The notes below the pieces were generated by a model. The model did not search any database, was not told the DNA's origin, and worked only from the letters and a program-made list of their open reading frames with translations. From Botryosphaeria dothidea (taxonomy: Eukaryota > Ascomycota > Dothideomycetes > Botryosphaeriales > Botryosphaeriaceae): a stretch of DNA of 64,000 nt. The position numbers were made by a program, and so were the translations under genes. Shown here in pieces: positions 22,279-34,518 of this stretch; position 1 is the first letter of the stretch, and each line of letters opens with the position of its first letter. Location of the stretch: NCBI GenBank assembly GCA_011503125.2, contig WWBZ02000011.1, positions 248,001 to 312,000 of the forward strand. The letters are read 5' to 3'.

Positions 22279-22589
22279 GTCACAACTTGCTGGAGCAGAA
22301 CAAAAATAGTCCACGAGGTTCGATGAAAACCCTTGTACTATATAGGCCAGAGGAATTTTCACATCTCTTCCAGTCACCAATATTCATTGCAGAAATTCTC
22401 GTAACCAAGTACGTTCCCCTTGTGCTTCGTATCTTCTATTCGCGTGGAGTATTCGCCAGCTCCACTACACCTCCTAGTCACTCGACGCTTGCAGAAACAA
22501 CATCAAAATGCCCTTCTCATAAGCACTGCACCCTCGACTGGCCCTTTGTCAGCCGGGCCCTTTCTGGCAAGCTTCACAGGCCTCCCTTG

Positions 22590-22880
22590 TCCGCCGAACC
22601 TCGCAACCAAGCTCTCTTCGATGTCAGCGTGCTTCTCATTGAGCTGTGCCTTGGAATTCCATTCGTGGGGTTCTGGGAACAGTATAAGCAAGAGGCTGGA
22701 ATAAAAGATCCCTGCTCCAACGCTGAGGTAGCTAACTCACTTGTGGATAAAATTTCTGATAACAGAGGGAAGCCCGTCCTCACCTGCATCCAATGTCGAC
22801 CCAGGTTTCGAGAGAACAGCCCTAAATACGAAAGGGTTAGAGAGGTCTTCTACAGGGACGTGGTAGTCCCGCTCGAGTAG
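22590..22880 (+). pseudogene. DUF7580 C-terminal fragment
   Basis: The open frame 22275-22880 ends in a stretch that resembles the C-terminus of fungal DUF7580 proteins: ALFDVSVLLIELCLGIPF, then VYRDVVVPLE-type ending (VFYRDVVVPLE). The corresponding part of the second copy at 28.6-30.0 kb reads TIFNLGVLLTELWLVQPF. The N-terminal two thirds of the family are absent and the sequence before 22590 is not recognisable. It is a fragment rather than a gene. Confidence 0.55.
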
Positions 22881-22980
22881 AATCTCGAAGGCTCCCGTCG
22901 CAGCTGGTGTCGCAGCTGGTCGAGCTGATCCGCTGCGTTGCGCCATCATGCAGGGCTTACCCTCAAAGCCGAATTAGTGT

Positions 22981-25900
22981 TCAGGTTAAGCGAGCAGCAA
23001 ATATATCAATCCGTGACACTTTCTCCAGTGCCGTGACACAAGCCCCCGCATCAGTCAAGTCCTGGACAATGTCATAGTACAAACGAACTCCAGCATACCA
23101 AATCGCCGTTTTCCCAGACGAGTCCATTGCATTGACACGCGCACCTGAGCGAATCAATATGCGAACGATGGTGCTAAACCCGTTCTGAGCAGCGTGCGAT
23201 ATTGGGGTTCTTCCTTCATCGTCTCGAACGTCGATCGTGGCCCTTGCCACCAAAAGCAGCTCGACAATCTCTGTATGGCCCAGTTTAGCCGCCAAGTGAA
23301 GAGGCGTGAAGCCGGTTTGCATCGACCTGGCGTTACAGTTCGCTCCCCCGCGTAGCAGCTGACCGGCGGCATCGGTATGTCCTTTTGAAATCGCGAAAAA
23401 CAAAGGGGTGTACCCGCCCTGTCCAGCATGAGATCTTATCTCACAATCTGCGCCGGCGTTCATAAGGAGGTGTATGATCGTCCCCACTCCTACCTCAGCG
23501 GCATGGGAAAGTGGCGTTCGACCCACGAAGTCGCTGATGTTGACTTTAGCATTCGCCACGAGAAGCCTCTCTACAACGGCTTCATTCTTGGCGGCCACTG
23601 CGAAAAAGAGCGGGGACTGGAGATACACGTCCGGAAAATCTACAGCAATGGTTGCTGACAGAAGGATGTTGATGATATCCATAGCACCCAATGAACATGC
23701 AAGGTGCAAGGCGGAACAGCCTCCGGGGCCTGTGATGGAGACGTCTGTGCCGCCAGCTTCAACTAGGTCGCGGCAGATGTCCACATTCCCTCCACAGGCC
23801 GCAAAGAGGAGCGGAGTGAGACCGTTGTAACCTCTCTCGTTCATGTCGATTCCTCCGTGTTGGATCATTTTTAGGATCGGCGGTCTGATGCCAACCATGC
23901 AGAGGAAATGTATGAGGCGTGATTTGCATGGCCAAAAGGACACATCATCGAAAATATCACCCCTCGGACCGACCTCGTTGTGTCTTACAAGGCTGCCGCA
24001 GGTGAGGAGCCTACTGAACTTCACCGGGAGGTCTTGGCACGCTTTCCCGAGAACCTCATTGAAAGGAGTCCACCCAGAAAGTCTCTCCCTATCAAACGGC
24101 CAATCGAAGAACTTCAGCAGATCATAATGATCTATCTCAGGCCCACGATCGGCACTTTCAAGGTTTGCACGAATAGCATGATACGTCCACGTCGTATACG
24201 CATATGGAAGGAAGGGAAACTGTGCCGAGATGGTCTTGGCCGTTTCTGTCTTGAACTCCTCCTTCGGAAATTTGCAAGAGCACTCCCGTCGTGTCTTCAA
24301 ACAGTGGTTACATGGCATCGATAGTTCTCGTGAGAGTTTCCGACCATATGTCTCGATCTCTTCCATGAAGATGTACCTCAAACATGACCTCGAAAGCTGA
24401 AAATGCCCGCGAAAAGTCGTAGATACTATGTCTGAGTCTTCGATGAGAGCCATACCGCCCTCTAAGAGATAGTCAGGGACTGATTGATGAATGAACTCGA
24501 CTTTCTGGCTTTCAAGGACTTCGACCAAACCCACTGAAAGGTCATTCAAGACGTTCTCCATGTCTTCCTCACTCGGGTACTCTGGATGTTCTTCATACTG
24601 CGCGATAGAATATTCCGACATCTCCTGGTCGAGAGAGAGAGCATGCCGCAGCTCAGAGATGGAAAGTGGATTTCTGGCGTAGAGGACCCATTGAAAGAGT
24701 TTGACAGTTTGTGTTCGATTCTCGGCCAGGGCCAGGAGCTCGCCGTAGAGTCTGTTCAGGTCATCTGGGACTTGCTGAACGCTTTCCAAGATGAAACGAA
24801 AAGACTTTCCTTTAAGCTTCATGCGCCTAACATTCTGCACGACAAGCGCAGCCCACTGAAAGACCCCTTTGGATCGCCTGACGATCTCCGCATGTAGAAT
24901 GTCCTTCTCTGCATCAGTCAAGCGGCTGATGTTACTTATGCTCTTCTGTGTGAACAGGGCAATGTCATCCTGGTTGACTTTCTCCATAGATATTCTCTCG
25001 GCGTCATCGAAAGTTATCTGAGGATAATGCCTGCAGGAGAAGCATATCCTGATAGTTGAAGCCGACCCTGGAAGAGACCCAAGCAAGGTTTCGAGGTCAT
25101 TCACAATTTGGAGAGCCTTGGCCTCGCCAGCTTCATCAAGAGCGTCAATCAGCAGGCATATAGGTCGCTTCGAGCAGGCGAGGGGTATGCAGCAGAGAAA
25201 ATACTGTCGAAGTTCATCCACCGTCCAGGCCCATCCCGTCTTGCTCACTTGAGCTAGCATGGAGTTGCGTTTAAACTTTTGGGTCAGTTCAGAGAACTCG
25301 TTCGGAGAATAAGGATAGAGCTGATGGAGCAGTGAGCGATACAGGCCAAGTGTGGTTTTCTGTAAATCAGTTCCCCGGCCGTGAATGAAGAACGAGGCGA
25401 CGACTTCACGCCCGCGCGTTTGGCTCTTGACGCATTGCAGCATCCATTTCATAATTGTGGATTTTCCCGATCTGGGCTTTCCTCTGATCCAAAGAATTCC
25501 AGTGGATTTCGCCATCCAGTGACGAAAACGATGGTGTTGTAAAAGCCATTCGCAAGTGCCATCCGCTGGGCTGAGTTCGACTTCGCGAGCGCCTTCTTCC
25601 TGGAAAGCCAAGGACAGTAGACAATCTTTTTCAGTTAGCAAGCAGCTCCATCTCTCATTCAGTCTAGGTCCCTACCTTTCTCCGTAGCAGTCAAATCTTG
25701 AATAGGCACTTTCTGTCGTCAAATACATACTATCCTCATGGAAGTTATGTTGTTCCCTTACCAGTCAAAGATTCCTGGGCACTCCTGAGCATCCGTCTGA
25801 GGTGGTCCAAGACAATTGTATACGTTTCATCTCGCCGGCTGCCGAATTTAACGATCTCGCTGTGCGTCCGGTCTACCGCATGCACGTGATAGCGCTCGCT

Positions 25901-27017
25901 GTTGTGAAGTTGACCGTTCGCCGCGGAATGAGCAGTTACCAGAATCGTAGATGGCCCATTCATCTCCCACTTCCCGGTTACCTAAGTGTATCCGTCAGTA
26001 CTGCAATTTCTAGAGGCGGGTTGAGCTTTCTGAGAACGTACAGATAGTCTCGCTGTTTGGGACATCTGCGTCTCATAGAAGTTGACAATTTCAAAGGGGG
26101 CGGAGTTTACAATAGTGCAAAGATCTTCAGACTGTTTTCGTAGAACGGTTGAGTTTGGACCGAGCGAGTCGAGAAGGGCACGGTTCGGTTGGTCTCCGAC
26201 CATTGGAATGAGGCTCTGGATGTCCATTCCTTGGCTAGGAACTCCAAAGAAAAGAATTCCGCTGATCATCTGATGAGTGTTCCTGTCCTCCTCAAGAAAG
26301 CTCTTCGCCATCAAACTAATTGCCTGTACTGCCTGATTAGAATTCAATCAACAAAGGCAAAGACAAGACCCACCTCTCTAACAATAATACCACCAAGACT
26401 GTGGCTCACAATGACGAGAGGCCTCTTACTGCCCTTCCGAATCGCCCTTAAAGCGCTGTGAAATTTCCCACCAATATCGAGAACATTTTGGAAAGATGTG
26501 CTGTTCACGAGGTGAGAATCATATCCGTAGATGAGAACTCGCGCATTTGGCAGGTCTCGAGAGAGACCATCTCGAAGCCACATAAAGGTCCCATTCCTCT
26601 TCTTGAAAGAACCAAAAGCGTGACCATTCAGTCCGGATATTGCAACTACACTACACCCGCATTAGCCTGATAACAGCGCACGTCGACCAGCCCTACTTAC
26701 TCCAGATCACACCCCGTCTCCAGAAGCGTGAAACCGCCAAAATGGGCGTCAAAAACGAGATCCATGTCATCTACACACATGTCGAGCTCTGAATCACCGG
26801 CGACGCTCCGAAGCCTGGGAGGGATAGGCGAGAATTCCAAGGTTGCGACCATCTCATCGGCCAGATGTGGGTCATCTGCCAGGGAGCGCACCCGGCAATC
26901 TACATCATCACGGATGGATAGGGCTCTCGCGACCAGCTCTTGCACACTACTGTTGTTTGACCCGATAGGTATTTGTTGGTTGTTGATCAACAACGATGAT
27001 CCATTGATGATTGGCAT
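22981..27017 (-). CDS. NLR (STAND) protein: SesB-like hydrolase-NACHT-ankyrin
   Basis: The open model codes for 1,260 residues with six exons: 26701-27017, 26374-26650, 26042-26332, 25762-25981, 25676-25708 (33 nt) and 22981-25625. All junctions are GT/AG and in frame; the intron 26333-26373 is only 41 nt. Residues 1-105 are the N-terminal domain seen also at 9379-9749. A SesB/lipase-like alpha/beta hydrolase follows, with the nucleophile elbow SHSLGG (Ser190) and a likely catalytic His in DRTHSEIV. The NACHT domain has Walker A GKPRSGKS (about 428-435) and Walker B LLIDALDE (about 537-544), and then ARM/winged-helix-like sequence. Ankyrin repeats fill about residues 1000-1260. Such proteins are the fungal counterparts of NLR immune receptors and act in non-self recognition or regulated cell death. 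No stop or frameshift was found. Confidence 0.88.
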
Positions 27018-28156
27018 GAAGAGGGAGAGGGTAGGTAACCCGCTTGCCTCTTATACAAGTGATTGTGACTAAGCTATATAGTGAGACACGCTTCGTCTCA
27101 AAAACGAGTGATATCCTACAGTATTCCACGCAGTCTGAACGTTTTGTACGCATCTTGGGTCATTTCAACTATCTCTTCCCCAGCATAGGCCCAAACGTCG
27201 GGCACACAAGAGGAAGGCAGCGGGCGACAGAGCTGAGAGGAGGTCAGGCGCTGTGTAGCTTCTGTCTAGACTGCTGCCTAACGCGACTTTCAGGGTTAGC
27301 ATTGGAGGCACAAGAAGCTCAAGAGTCAGAATCTGACCGCACCCTTGCCTTTATATGACGAGACCGTCGTGGCTTTGCAGCATTCATACGCAAGGAGTTG
27401 GGGAATGGCTTGAGACTCCTGATGAGAGGGTTGGTTGTGAACAAGGCTGTCTGAGAGCTCAGCTGAAGTGGGACTGAGGGGCACCATGAGGCTGAATGAC
27501 TGCAGCCAATGAATGAACGAATAAATTTAGATCAGTACCTGCTGCTTATGTAACACCCCTCCGAGAGGTACCTCATCTTTTTGCAAAAAAATGAATGCAT
27601 GAGGACTTTATATCAGTATATAAAGCTCTTAACGCTATTACACAGCTGCGTGGGTTGGCGCTGCTTCAGCCATCCATAGTCGCAAACGGAAAGGTCAGGC
27701 AATCAATGCGCAATGCGGGATATCCCGCTGACATTCGAGTTGCCCCGTCTACATTATACCTTCACCCATAGAGCCGACCAGAGACCAGGTTTAATCGCCA
27801 ATCCTACAACACATAGTTCCAGCATTCGAATCATGGTCCCATCATAACCCCATCCGTATATCCAGTCATTCCAATCTAAAAAGCTGCATCCAACATGACT
27901 GGACTGCCATATCGGTGGAGACGAGTCAGAAGAGGGGGCTTCAAAATACAGACAGTGATCAATGGTCGACCCTAAATCCTGATTCAAGCTATGTCTCTAA
28001 TTCTGCATCTCTTTTCTCCTCGCCAGAAGCCCTTTCTCTAAGCTCAGCAGCCAGTTCCGCCTCAGCAGTTTGCAGTGGTTCTTTTTGCGATCCGCCAGAC
28101 GACGTACTGATATAGGTTCGTTGGTAGAATTCATGCTCGATATCTTCGAGGTTATC
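27018..28156. other. Intergenic, NLR promoter side
   Basis: It holds the upstream region of the NLR gene. Open frames at 27044-27358 and 27754-27987 have no recognised motif. A run of A residues is near 27584. Confidence 0.45.
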
Positions 28157-28582
28157 CTACATGAATATGCCACTTTTTGCTCTTTGAGCTGGTCTTGTTT
28201 GCAATATCCTTTTCGCTACATTTTTCGGTCTTCTCCTTGCCCTACGTACTCTTTCCTCTCGTGGCATGTTCGTATCTTGATCGTTGCTCCACTCACTGCC
28301 GCTACTATCATCATCCAGAGCGATAGGATCGGAATCCCCGGAAACTGGGCTTTTGTCATCATCGTCGCTTTCTTGTTGACTCACGTATGAAGGCATAGCA
28401 AACAGGGCAAGCTGCTCCTGATGGTTTCCCAGATGACGTTTCAGTTCCAGGAGCCGACAGTGTTCTCCACAAAGGGAGCAATCTATGAAAGTCTGAATCT
28501 CAGGAACTTCTTTACCGATTGTGATGGCAACTGAGAGCTTTTCTGACGAAGTGAAACCATGTGAGCTTTGAAGGTGTCCCAT
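28157..28582 (-). pseudogene. C2H2-type zinc-finger protein fragment
   Basis: The 141-codon frame contains DCSLCGEHCRLLELKRHL followed by GNHQEQLALFAMP. This is the signature of a fungal C2H2 region that often follows NACHT or signalling domains. The frame opens with MGHLQSSHGFTSSEKLS, which in such proteins lies in the middle of the domain array, so the N-terminal part is missing. The C-terminal half is acidic, then very basic (RRARRRPKNVAKR). It ends 7 bp from the start of the DUF7580 fragment on the other strand. Confidence 0.5.
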
Positions 28583-28589
28583 AGAAGAG

Positions 28590-30030
28590 ATGGATAATCT
28601 TGTAAAGAGACTTGCGAAAAAGCTTAAACTGGACTCAAACTTGAACGTAAGTAATCAGTAACCTCGGCCCCAATATCAAATCCATTGCTGACATGCTAAT
28701 CAAGATCCAAATCGATACCTCTAAAAAGCTGTTCCGAGAAGAATACGAAAATTTCAAGCTCAGTCTGCGAATCACTGACTACGAAGACCTCTTGGAAAGC
28801 ATGAGGAGAATCAATGTAACACTGAAACGGTTAACCCAGCAAAGCATCAAGCTCGAGCCACATCGGACAAAGCGCATGCGCAGCAATATTCCGGACTACA
28901 CAAAGATTCAGAAATGTGCGCAAAGTATCTACTCCGCACTGCGTTCGTACTTCAATTGCACTTGTCCTACTTCGCACGTGCCGAGTATTTAAGTGGAACC
29001 ACAACTCAAATGTACTCAAGCGAATAGCAAAATACAGACTAGTGCCAATCGTTTTCGGGTAATTTTCCTATACAGCCATGAGATACCGACCCCAGATACA
29101 ACGCCATGGAAACTACGTGTTGTTGAAATTGAACAGCTTGAAGACGGAAAACAACCACATGAGCTCGATCAAAGTCGACCTGTCGTACTTCCGAATAAAG
29201 GGAAAAAGCGTGTGCAGATCAGTCTTCCTAGTGATGAGATTCCTGTCCCGTCTTTGATCGAACATTCCAATCTGAAGCCGATCCCCAATCCTTGTTCAGT
29301 GATTTCTGGGCTCCATCAAACCGACTATGGTGCATACATCGGCTATCTCCTCGATGAAACGACCAACAGCCGTCACGGACTTTTCCCTTCAATGAGCTCT
29401 CCAGTGCTTAGAGATCAATATTTCTTCACCAAACTCCGCCAAGTTCTGTCTTCCAAAGGCAACTCGGCCCCCCAACTCAGCCAAGAGCAGCGGCTGCGAA
29501 CAGCAGTCTATTCCGCAACCAGTATCATGCGTTTCCACGGTACGGCCTGGCTAGGAAAACACCTGGGCAAGGACGACATCGCTTTCCTCTGCATCGGCAA
29601 TGGGTCGACGGCCTCCGAGCACTCTTATATAGTCAAGCCCACCAGCAGGCCCCCAAAATATCCCACCATGCTATCCAATCTGGAATCTGCATGTCGCAAC
29701 AAAACAATCTTCAACCTCGGCGTCCTCCTCACAGAGCTCTGGCTCGTACAGCCCTTCGAGGATCTCCTCAATCATGAATTGCAGCGGCACGAATCGGCAA
29801 ACCCCGACGCGGACGATGTCGACATCTGGGTGCTGATCGACAACATCGTCGACAAGGTATCGAACGAAGCAGGAACCCGGTACGAAAACGCGGTGCGGCG
29901 GTGCCTGTACTGCGACTTCGACAGGCGCAGCGTCGACTTCGAGGACGAGGGGTTCTACGACGTGTTTTGCTTGAAAGCCGTCGGGCAGCTGGAGGAGACG
30001 CACAGCTTCCCGTTCCAGTTTGCGGAGTAG
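28590..30030 (+). pseudogene. DUF7580 protein, 5'-truncated and with one stop
   Basis: Exons 28590-28646 and 28705-30030 join in frame across a GTAAGT intron. The sequence follows the DUF7580 family: KLFREEYENFKLSL, DYEDLLESMRRIN, SIKLEPHRTK, CAQSIYSALRSYFNCTCP, MRFHGTAWLGKHL, IFNLGVLLTELWL, then GTRYENAVRRCLYCDFDRRS and DEGFYDVF. In Podospora-type systems this domain is linked to HeLo-like cell-death proteins. A single in-frame TAA at 28990-28992 follows CPTSHVPSI, and the N-terminal roughly 150 residues expected in the family are not found upstream. Everything after the stop is intact, so the decay is recent or the stop is read through. The C-terminal codons are GC-rich. Confidence 0.75.
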
Positions 30031-33000
30031 AAGCGGTCAGAGCGAGATGCGGTGAAGATGGGAGGTTGGAGGAGCATGGACCATACTCCTGTCAGCACAT
30101 TATCAGACGTTCGTAGTCAAACTAAGGACCGGGGCTCGTGATGACTGAGCAGCGAGACTGAAGGAGCCAGCTCCGAATGGCGGGGGCCACCCTTGACCCA
30201 AACTCAACGTCATATAGCCCGGGTAGGCGCGGATCACCTCCCCAGATCCTTCTTGATCCTGCAATGCACTCGGATCCTGATTTCGTACTTTTTGGACTGT
30301 ACACCCCCTCTTGTAGCCGATGGTTGGCGCGAAGATTACGGGGCCTCATTGGGCAGGGGCTGGCTCAGGTTTTCCCACGATGATTGGTCGGACCCGTTTC
30401 GATTTCCTCTTTTCGGGCGACAGGGCTCTGTAACATGGAAAAGTAAATCTAAGCTGACCCTCAGCAGCAAGGAGGGCGTGAATAGAGGACGTATTCCCTA
30501 CTGGGGTCGTCATCCGGGACCAGTCCCAATAAGGTCCAAGCAGGAGCCTCCATGTCACCTCAGATAGCGCCACGGGAACAGAGTGAGGAAGCATGCATAA
30601 TGCGAGTCGATCTTCGGGCGTCGAGGTGCAGCATCTCAGGACAATCACTCGCCCCACCACGTATGCACGCAGTGGAACAACATCGTGAAGCCCAAAAAGG
30701 CACCCAATACGCAGTCCCACTCGAAGCGCCAAGCCGCAAGGCAGCCACTTTACAGGATCAATGCGCACGGCCGGGCGAAGACGAGCATTAGACGAACGGC
30801 ACATGCGTCTGAGCACGATCCTGTACTGCTGCCCAACCGCGGCACCGCAGATGGGAGGGGCTGAAGCGGAGGATGAAACTTGCGCTTGAAGTGAAACCGG
30901 AGGAAAACAACGCAACACCATGAACTTCGCCTTTTCTATACCAGCGCCGGCGGCCAGTTAGTGTTGTGTATGTAGTTGCGAATAGAGTGTGCAAGCATCG
31001 GAGTGGTCCGAGCCGAACATTAGTGGTCCGTGTGTTCCCTGGGACCGGGCTGATGGACGAGGATGGTGAAGGGGAAGTGAGAAACTGATAAGTATCCGAG
31101 AATAACGGTCCGTCACGGGTTTGTGCATACGTACGTGCCCGCGCCGTCGAGCCGTCGGGATGGCATTTCTCAGATAACGAAGGTTATCTGCGATGGGGAA
31201 TTGGTCGGACGGGGTCCCAAAGGGGTAAAGATGGGCCGCCGATGGTTACACAAGGAAGATGTTGGGCTTCGACCTTGGGCGACAATTGAGCAGGACGAAA
31301 ATGTGATGGTGATGCAGCTGGTGGCACAATCGGCCTGATGTACGTATGCTTCATGCAGGCACCCCGCCCCGGCGCGGCTCGCGCACGTGTTGTGGCGCTG
31401 ATGTCTATGTATCTGCGTAAGAAGTGGTTTGAAAGGAGGAAAAGGATTGCACAAGATCCGCAAGAGCGATGAGGCTTTGATACGGCGTTCTTGCTATATG
31501 TGGTCGTTGATGGAATGAACAACGTCGATTGACGTGCTCATCAAGTTGCACGGCCAACGTTACATTGACGTGAGAGAAAGGATCAAATGCCGGTCCGCAT
31601 GGTAGAATGTCATTTGCCACCTCCGCCGAGAGGGGTGTCCCCACACTACTTGAGCAGGGAAGCAACTGGGGCCGAGTCCGGAATATCGGACATAGATCTC
31701 AGACGCCACAAATATCGGGCAAGGTGCACGATATTAACCGTTCTCATTCACTACTGAGCGACTTTCGTCCGTTTAAGAAATTCGGCGGTGACTGCCCGAA
31801 ACTTGGAACACCCGAGCTTTGTTGGTAAGTCATTTGAATAGTTGACCACGAATCAAAATCACGAGGACAAGAAGGACTCGAGAAGCAGAGGAGGCAGCCG
31901 TGGGGGCCATGAATCAGCCCATCGTATTTTGTTTGTTGGCATGCGTTTCAAGAGTCGTGCTTTCGGAATAAGAAAGCTTCTGAATCCGGAAGAAATGTCC
32001 CGCCATATTCACGCAAAAGGAAGGTCGGTTTAAGTCTTTAGGTGATCTGAATTAGCGGCTTGTTCATCGTGTAGAGGCAGGGCGACGCGGCATCATATGA
32101 ATGAACGGGAGCGATGCTGGTGCCGACATACACCGGCTCCTCACGACCCGCAGCTTGATTCTGGCGGTATGTCGCAAGAGTCACTGAGACACGCGTCCGG
32201 CAAGGCAGATCCTTTCAAGGAGCCAACTCCGATGAGAACAGGAGCACGGAACAGCTCGTGTGCTTGCGGACGTGTATGCTGCATTCGCTTTTGCTGCAGC
32301 GACTGTGCCGCCCACTGAATCAGCGTCTGCAGAACGAAGGCAGGCCAGGCCCTTGAGCAAGGGCTGTTTATCTCGGTTGTAGTGCCAATCCACTGGAGCA
32401 GCACGCCGTTCGTGCACCGCAAGACCGGGCCAATAAGGAGGGCGGATCCACGATCCCAGGATAGGCAGCTCGCCCTATGGTTTCGGACCCTGGGAGAGGG
32501 CTCATGATGGGGCGACGCTGATGACTGCCATGGTGTGTCGGGGATCATCGTGATTCGGCGTCGAGCCAGCTCGCGTGGTCGTTTTCAGTCAAGCACCGCA
32601 CGGCCATCAGGGTCTCTCGTCCAGTGAGGGCAAGGGCCAGGTTGAAGTGGAGTTTACCGCCAAATCTGCTCAGCAAAGACTCGTTGAGCACGGTGTCAAC
32701 AGCGGGGTAGGCGTCGACGCCTGCCGACTCGTGCGAAGTCGGTGCCGGGCATTGTCGGCGCAAAGTCTTGCATCAGCAGGTCTGATGATGGAGAAGTTGA
32801 GGCATTCGTCCGCAGGCGAAAGTGCGGTAAAGACTGGCGCCGTGGCCCTCCAGACGAAGGCTTCAGCTGCTCGTGATGCTAGAACAGCATGTGCCACTAC
32901 ACATGCGGCATGGGCAAAAAGTCAGATAAGAAAGTATATCGCAGTAGCACGCGCTTTGGCACCGTGCTCTATCGCCTGGGACGGGCTGTTGGGCCCAGCC

Positions 33001-34108
33001 TTACTGCTCACGGGGCACTCGTAGCCATCAGGCATCCACGCTGGGCTCGGGACGACCCTCTCTTCCGTCCAAGGCTTCCCGGTCACCGCTAAAACAGCTG
33101 ACGATCAGAGGCAAGTGTCTGCCTCATCCGACTGGACCCCGAGTCAGCGAATGATGCGATATTCGGTCTGCGGTCCCGTGCACTGTGCCACCAGCACAGC
33201 AGATCTCTTCGGGCAACAGAGCGTTCAAACTAAGCGTTCGGCCATCTCGATAGCTGCTGGCCAGCGGGCAGCAGACGGTCCGAGGCGGACGGGGGGCGAA
33301 AGCACGGGAAGGACGCCAGTCCCGCTCTCGGTTGGTGGGTGGCGGTCGGGCAGCGTGGGGTCTCTGGGGAGAGGCAGGGCGCAGCTGGCAGATAGCAACC
33401 ACCGGCAGACTGGGTCGGCGATCTAGAACAGCGGCAGAATACGCGTGGGATCAGGGTTCGAGCGCTGAGGGAGTGACAGGTCATTCACGGCGCATGCCCC
33501 AAAGCAGCACTGAATCAGATTATCGGCCGCTTCCAGCAGTGGCTCCTCCCATGCCCATGGCTGCAAGGCCGCTCTTCTGCGTGTTGCGGCTTAGTGCCAG
33601 GCACAGTCTCCATACCGTGGGGACTTGAGCGTCCCCGCTTTTCTGCTTTTTCTCGTTAGCGCACAGCAGCAGCCCTGTGTTCCCTTTGGCCTCGCAGTGC
33701 AGTGCTGCCCTATCGCAGAGTTGCATGTGTTGAAAGACAGCTGATGGACGGCCAAGACGTGGGCGTACCGGGTCTCTGGGCAGCTGATTCTCTCAACTCA
33801 GTCTTCAAGGCATTGGAGGAACGTGCAGGCGGGAGAGGTCCAGGCCTGACAGGCATTGCTGCTCACCTACACTTGCCCCAACTTCCTCCCAAGGGCACAG
33901 CACAATCATGGGTCCCTCAGCACCCCGGTACTTAAGCCCGCGTCACCGTCGCATCCGCCTTCCCCTGCGACCTTTCTTTCCCCTCCAACTTCCCACACTC
34001 GCTTCACTCACTCTCATGTCCACTCGTTCGCCGCGCCGGATCTCCCACGCAGCAGAAACAGACACAGACACAGAATCTCGCCGATAAAGACACGAATCAA
34101 GAGCAGCC
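30031..34108. other. Gene-poor stretch of about 4 kb
   Basis: No coding region can be supported. Open frames on both strands (for example 30346-30921 minus, 32575-33024 plus) are short, overlap one another and show no family motif or regular splice pattern. I see no LTR, target-site duplication or clear tandem repeat. It could be a decayed repeat region or an upstream regulatory region for the cysteine-rich gene at 34109. Confidence 0.4.
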
Positions 34109-34518
34109 ATGCGTACCGTCACCCTGCTGATTGCAACGGTTTTCGCCGCCGGCGCCGCTACGGCGCGGTCCTCTGGCGGCTGCGACGAGAAGTGCGACGC
34201 GGCCTACAGCTCGTGCATGACGGTATGACCCGCCGCCTTCCTCGTTCCTGGCAGAGCGCCCACTCTGATCCGGTCCGCAGGGGTGCCAGAGCAATCCGGC
34301 ATGCATCGACCCTTGTAAGCGTGACACTTGTGCGGTAAGCCAGTTTTTCCCGTCCTGAGTGGGGATTGAGGGCAAGCGGTGTGGAGGTTGGACGCTGGCT
34401 AATGTGTCATGGCGGTCCAGAGGATCTCGATCGTGAGTGAAAGCGTCCCGCGGTGCGATGCGGCACTTGAATCTGACCTGGTCCGCAGTGCTCCGAATGC
34501 TGGGCCCCGTGCCAGTAA
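34109..34518 (+). CDS. Small secreted cysteine-rich protein
   Basis: A hand-built four-exon model: 34109-34222, 34281-34334, a 12-nt micro-exon 34421-34432 and 34489-34518. All introns are GT/AG with strong donors (GTATGA, GTAAGC, GTGAGT). The product is 69 residues (65 if the micro-exon is skipped; both keep frame). Residues 1-20 form a signal peptide (MRTVTLLIATVFAAGAATAR). The mature chain has ten Cys in about 45 residues: C3C6C3C5C3C4C5C2C3C spacing. This resembles fungal small secreted Cys-rich proteins, a class that includes host-directed effectors, hydrophobin-like and antimicrobial proteins. I do not recognise a named family, and the function is unknown. Confidence 0.6.

Noticed and set aside
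32575..33024. Open frame in the gene-poor region as a candidate gene
   Set aside because: It overlaps equally long open frames on the other strand and has no recognisable motif or splice structure.
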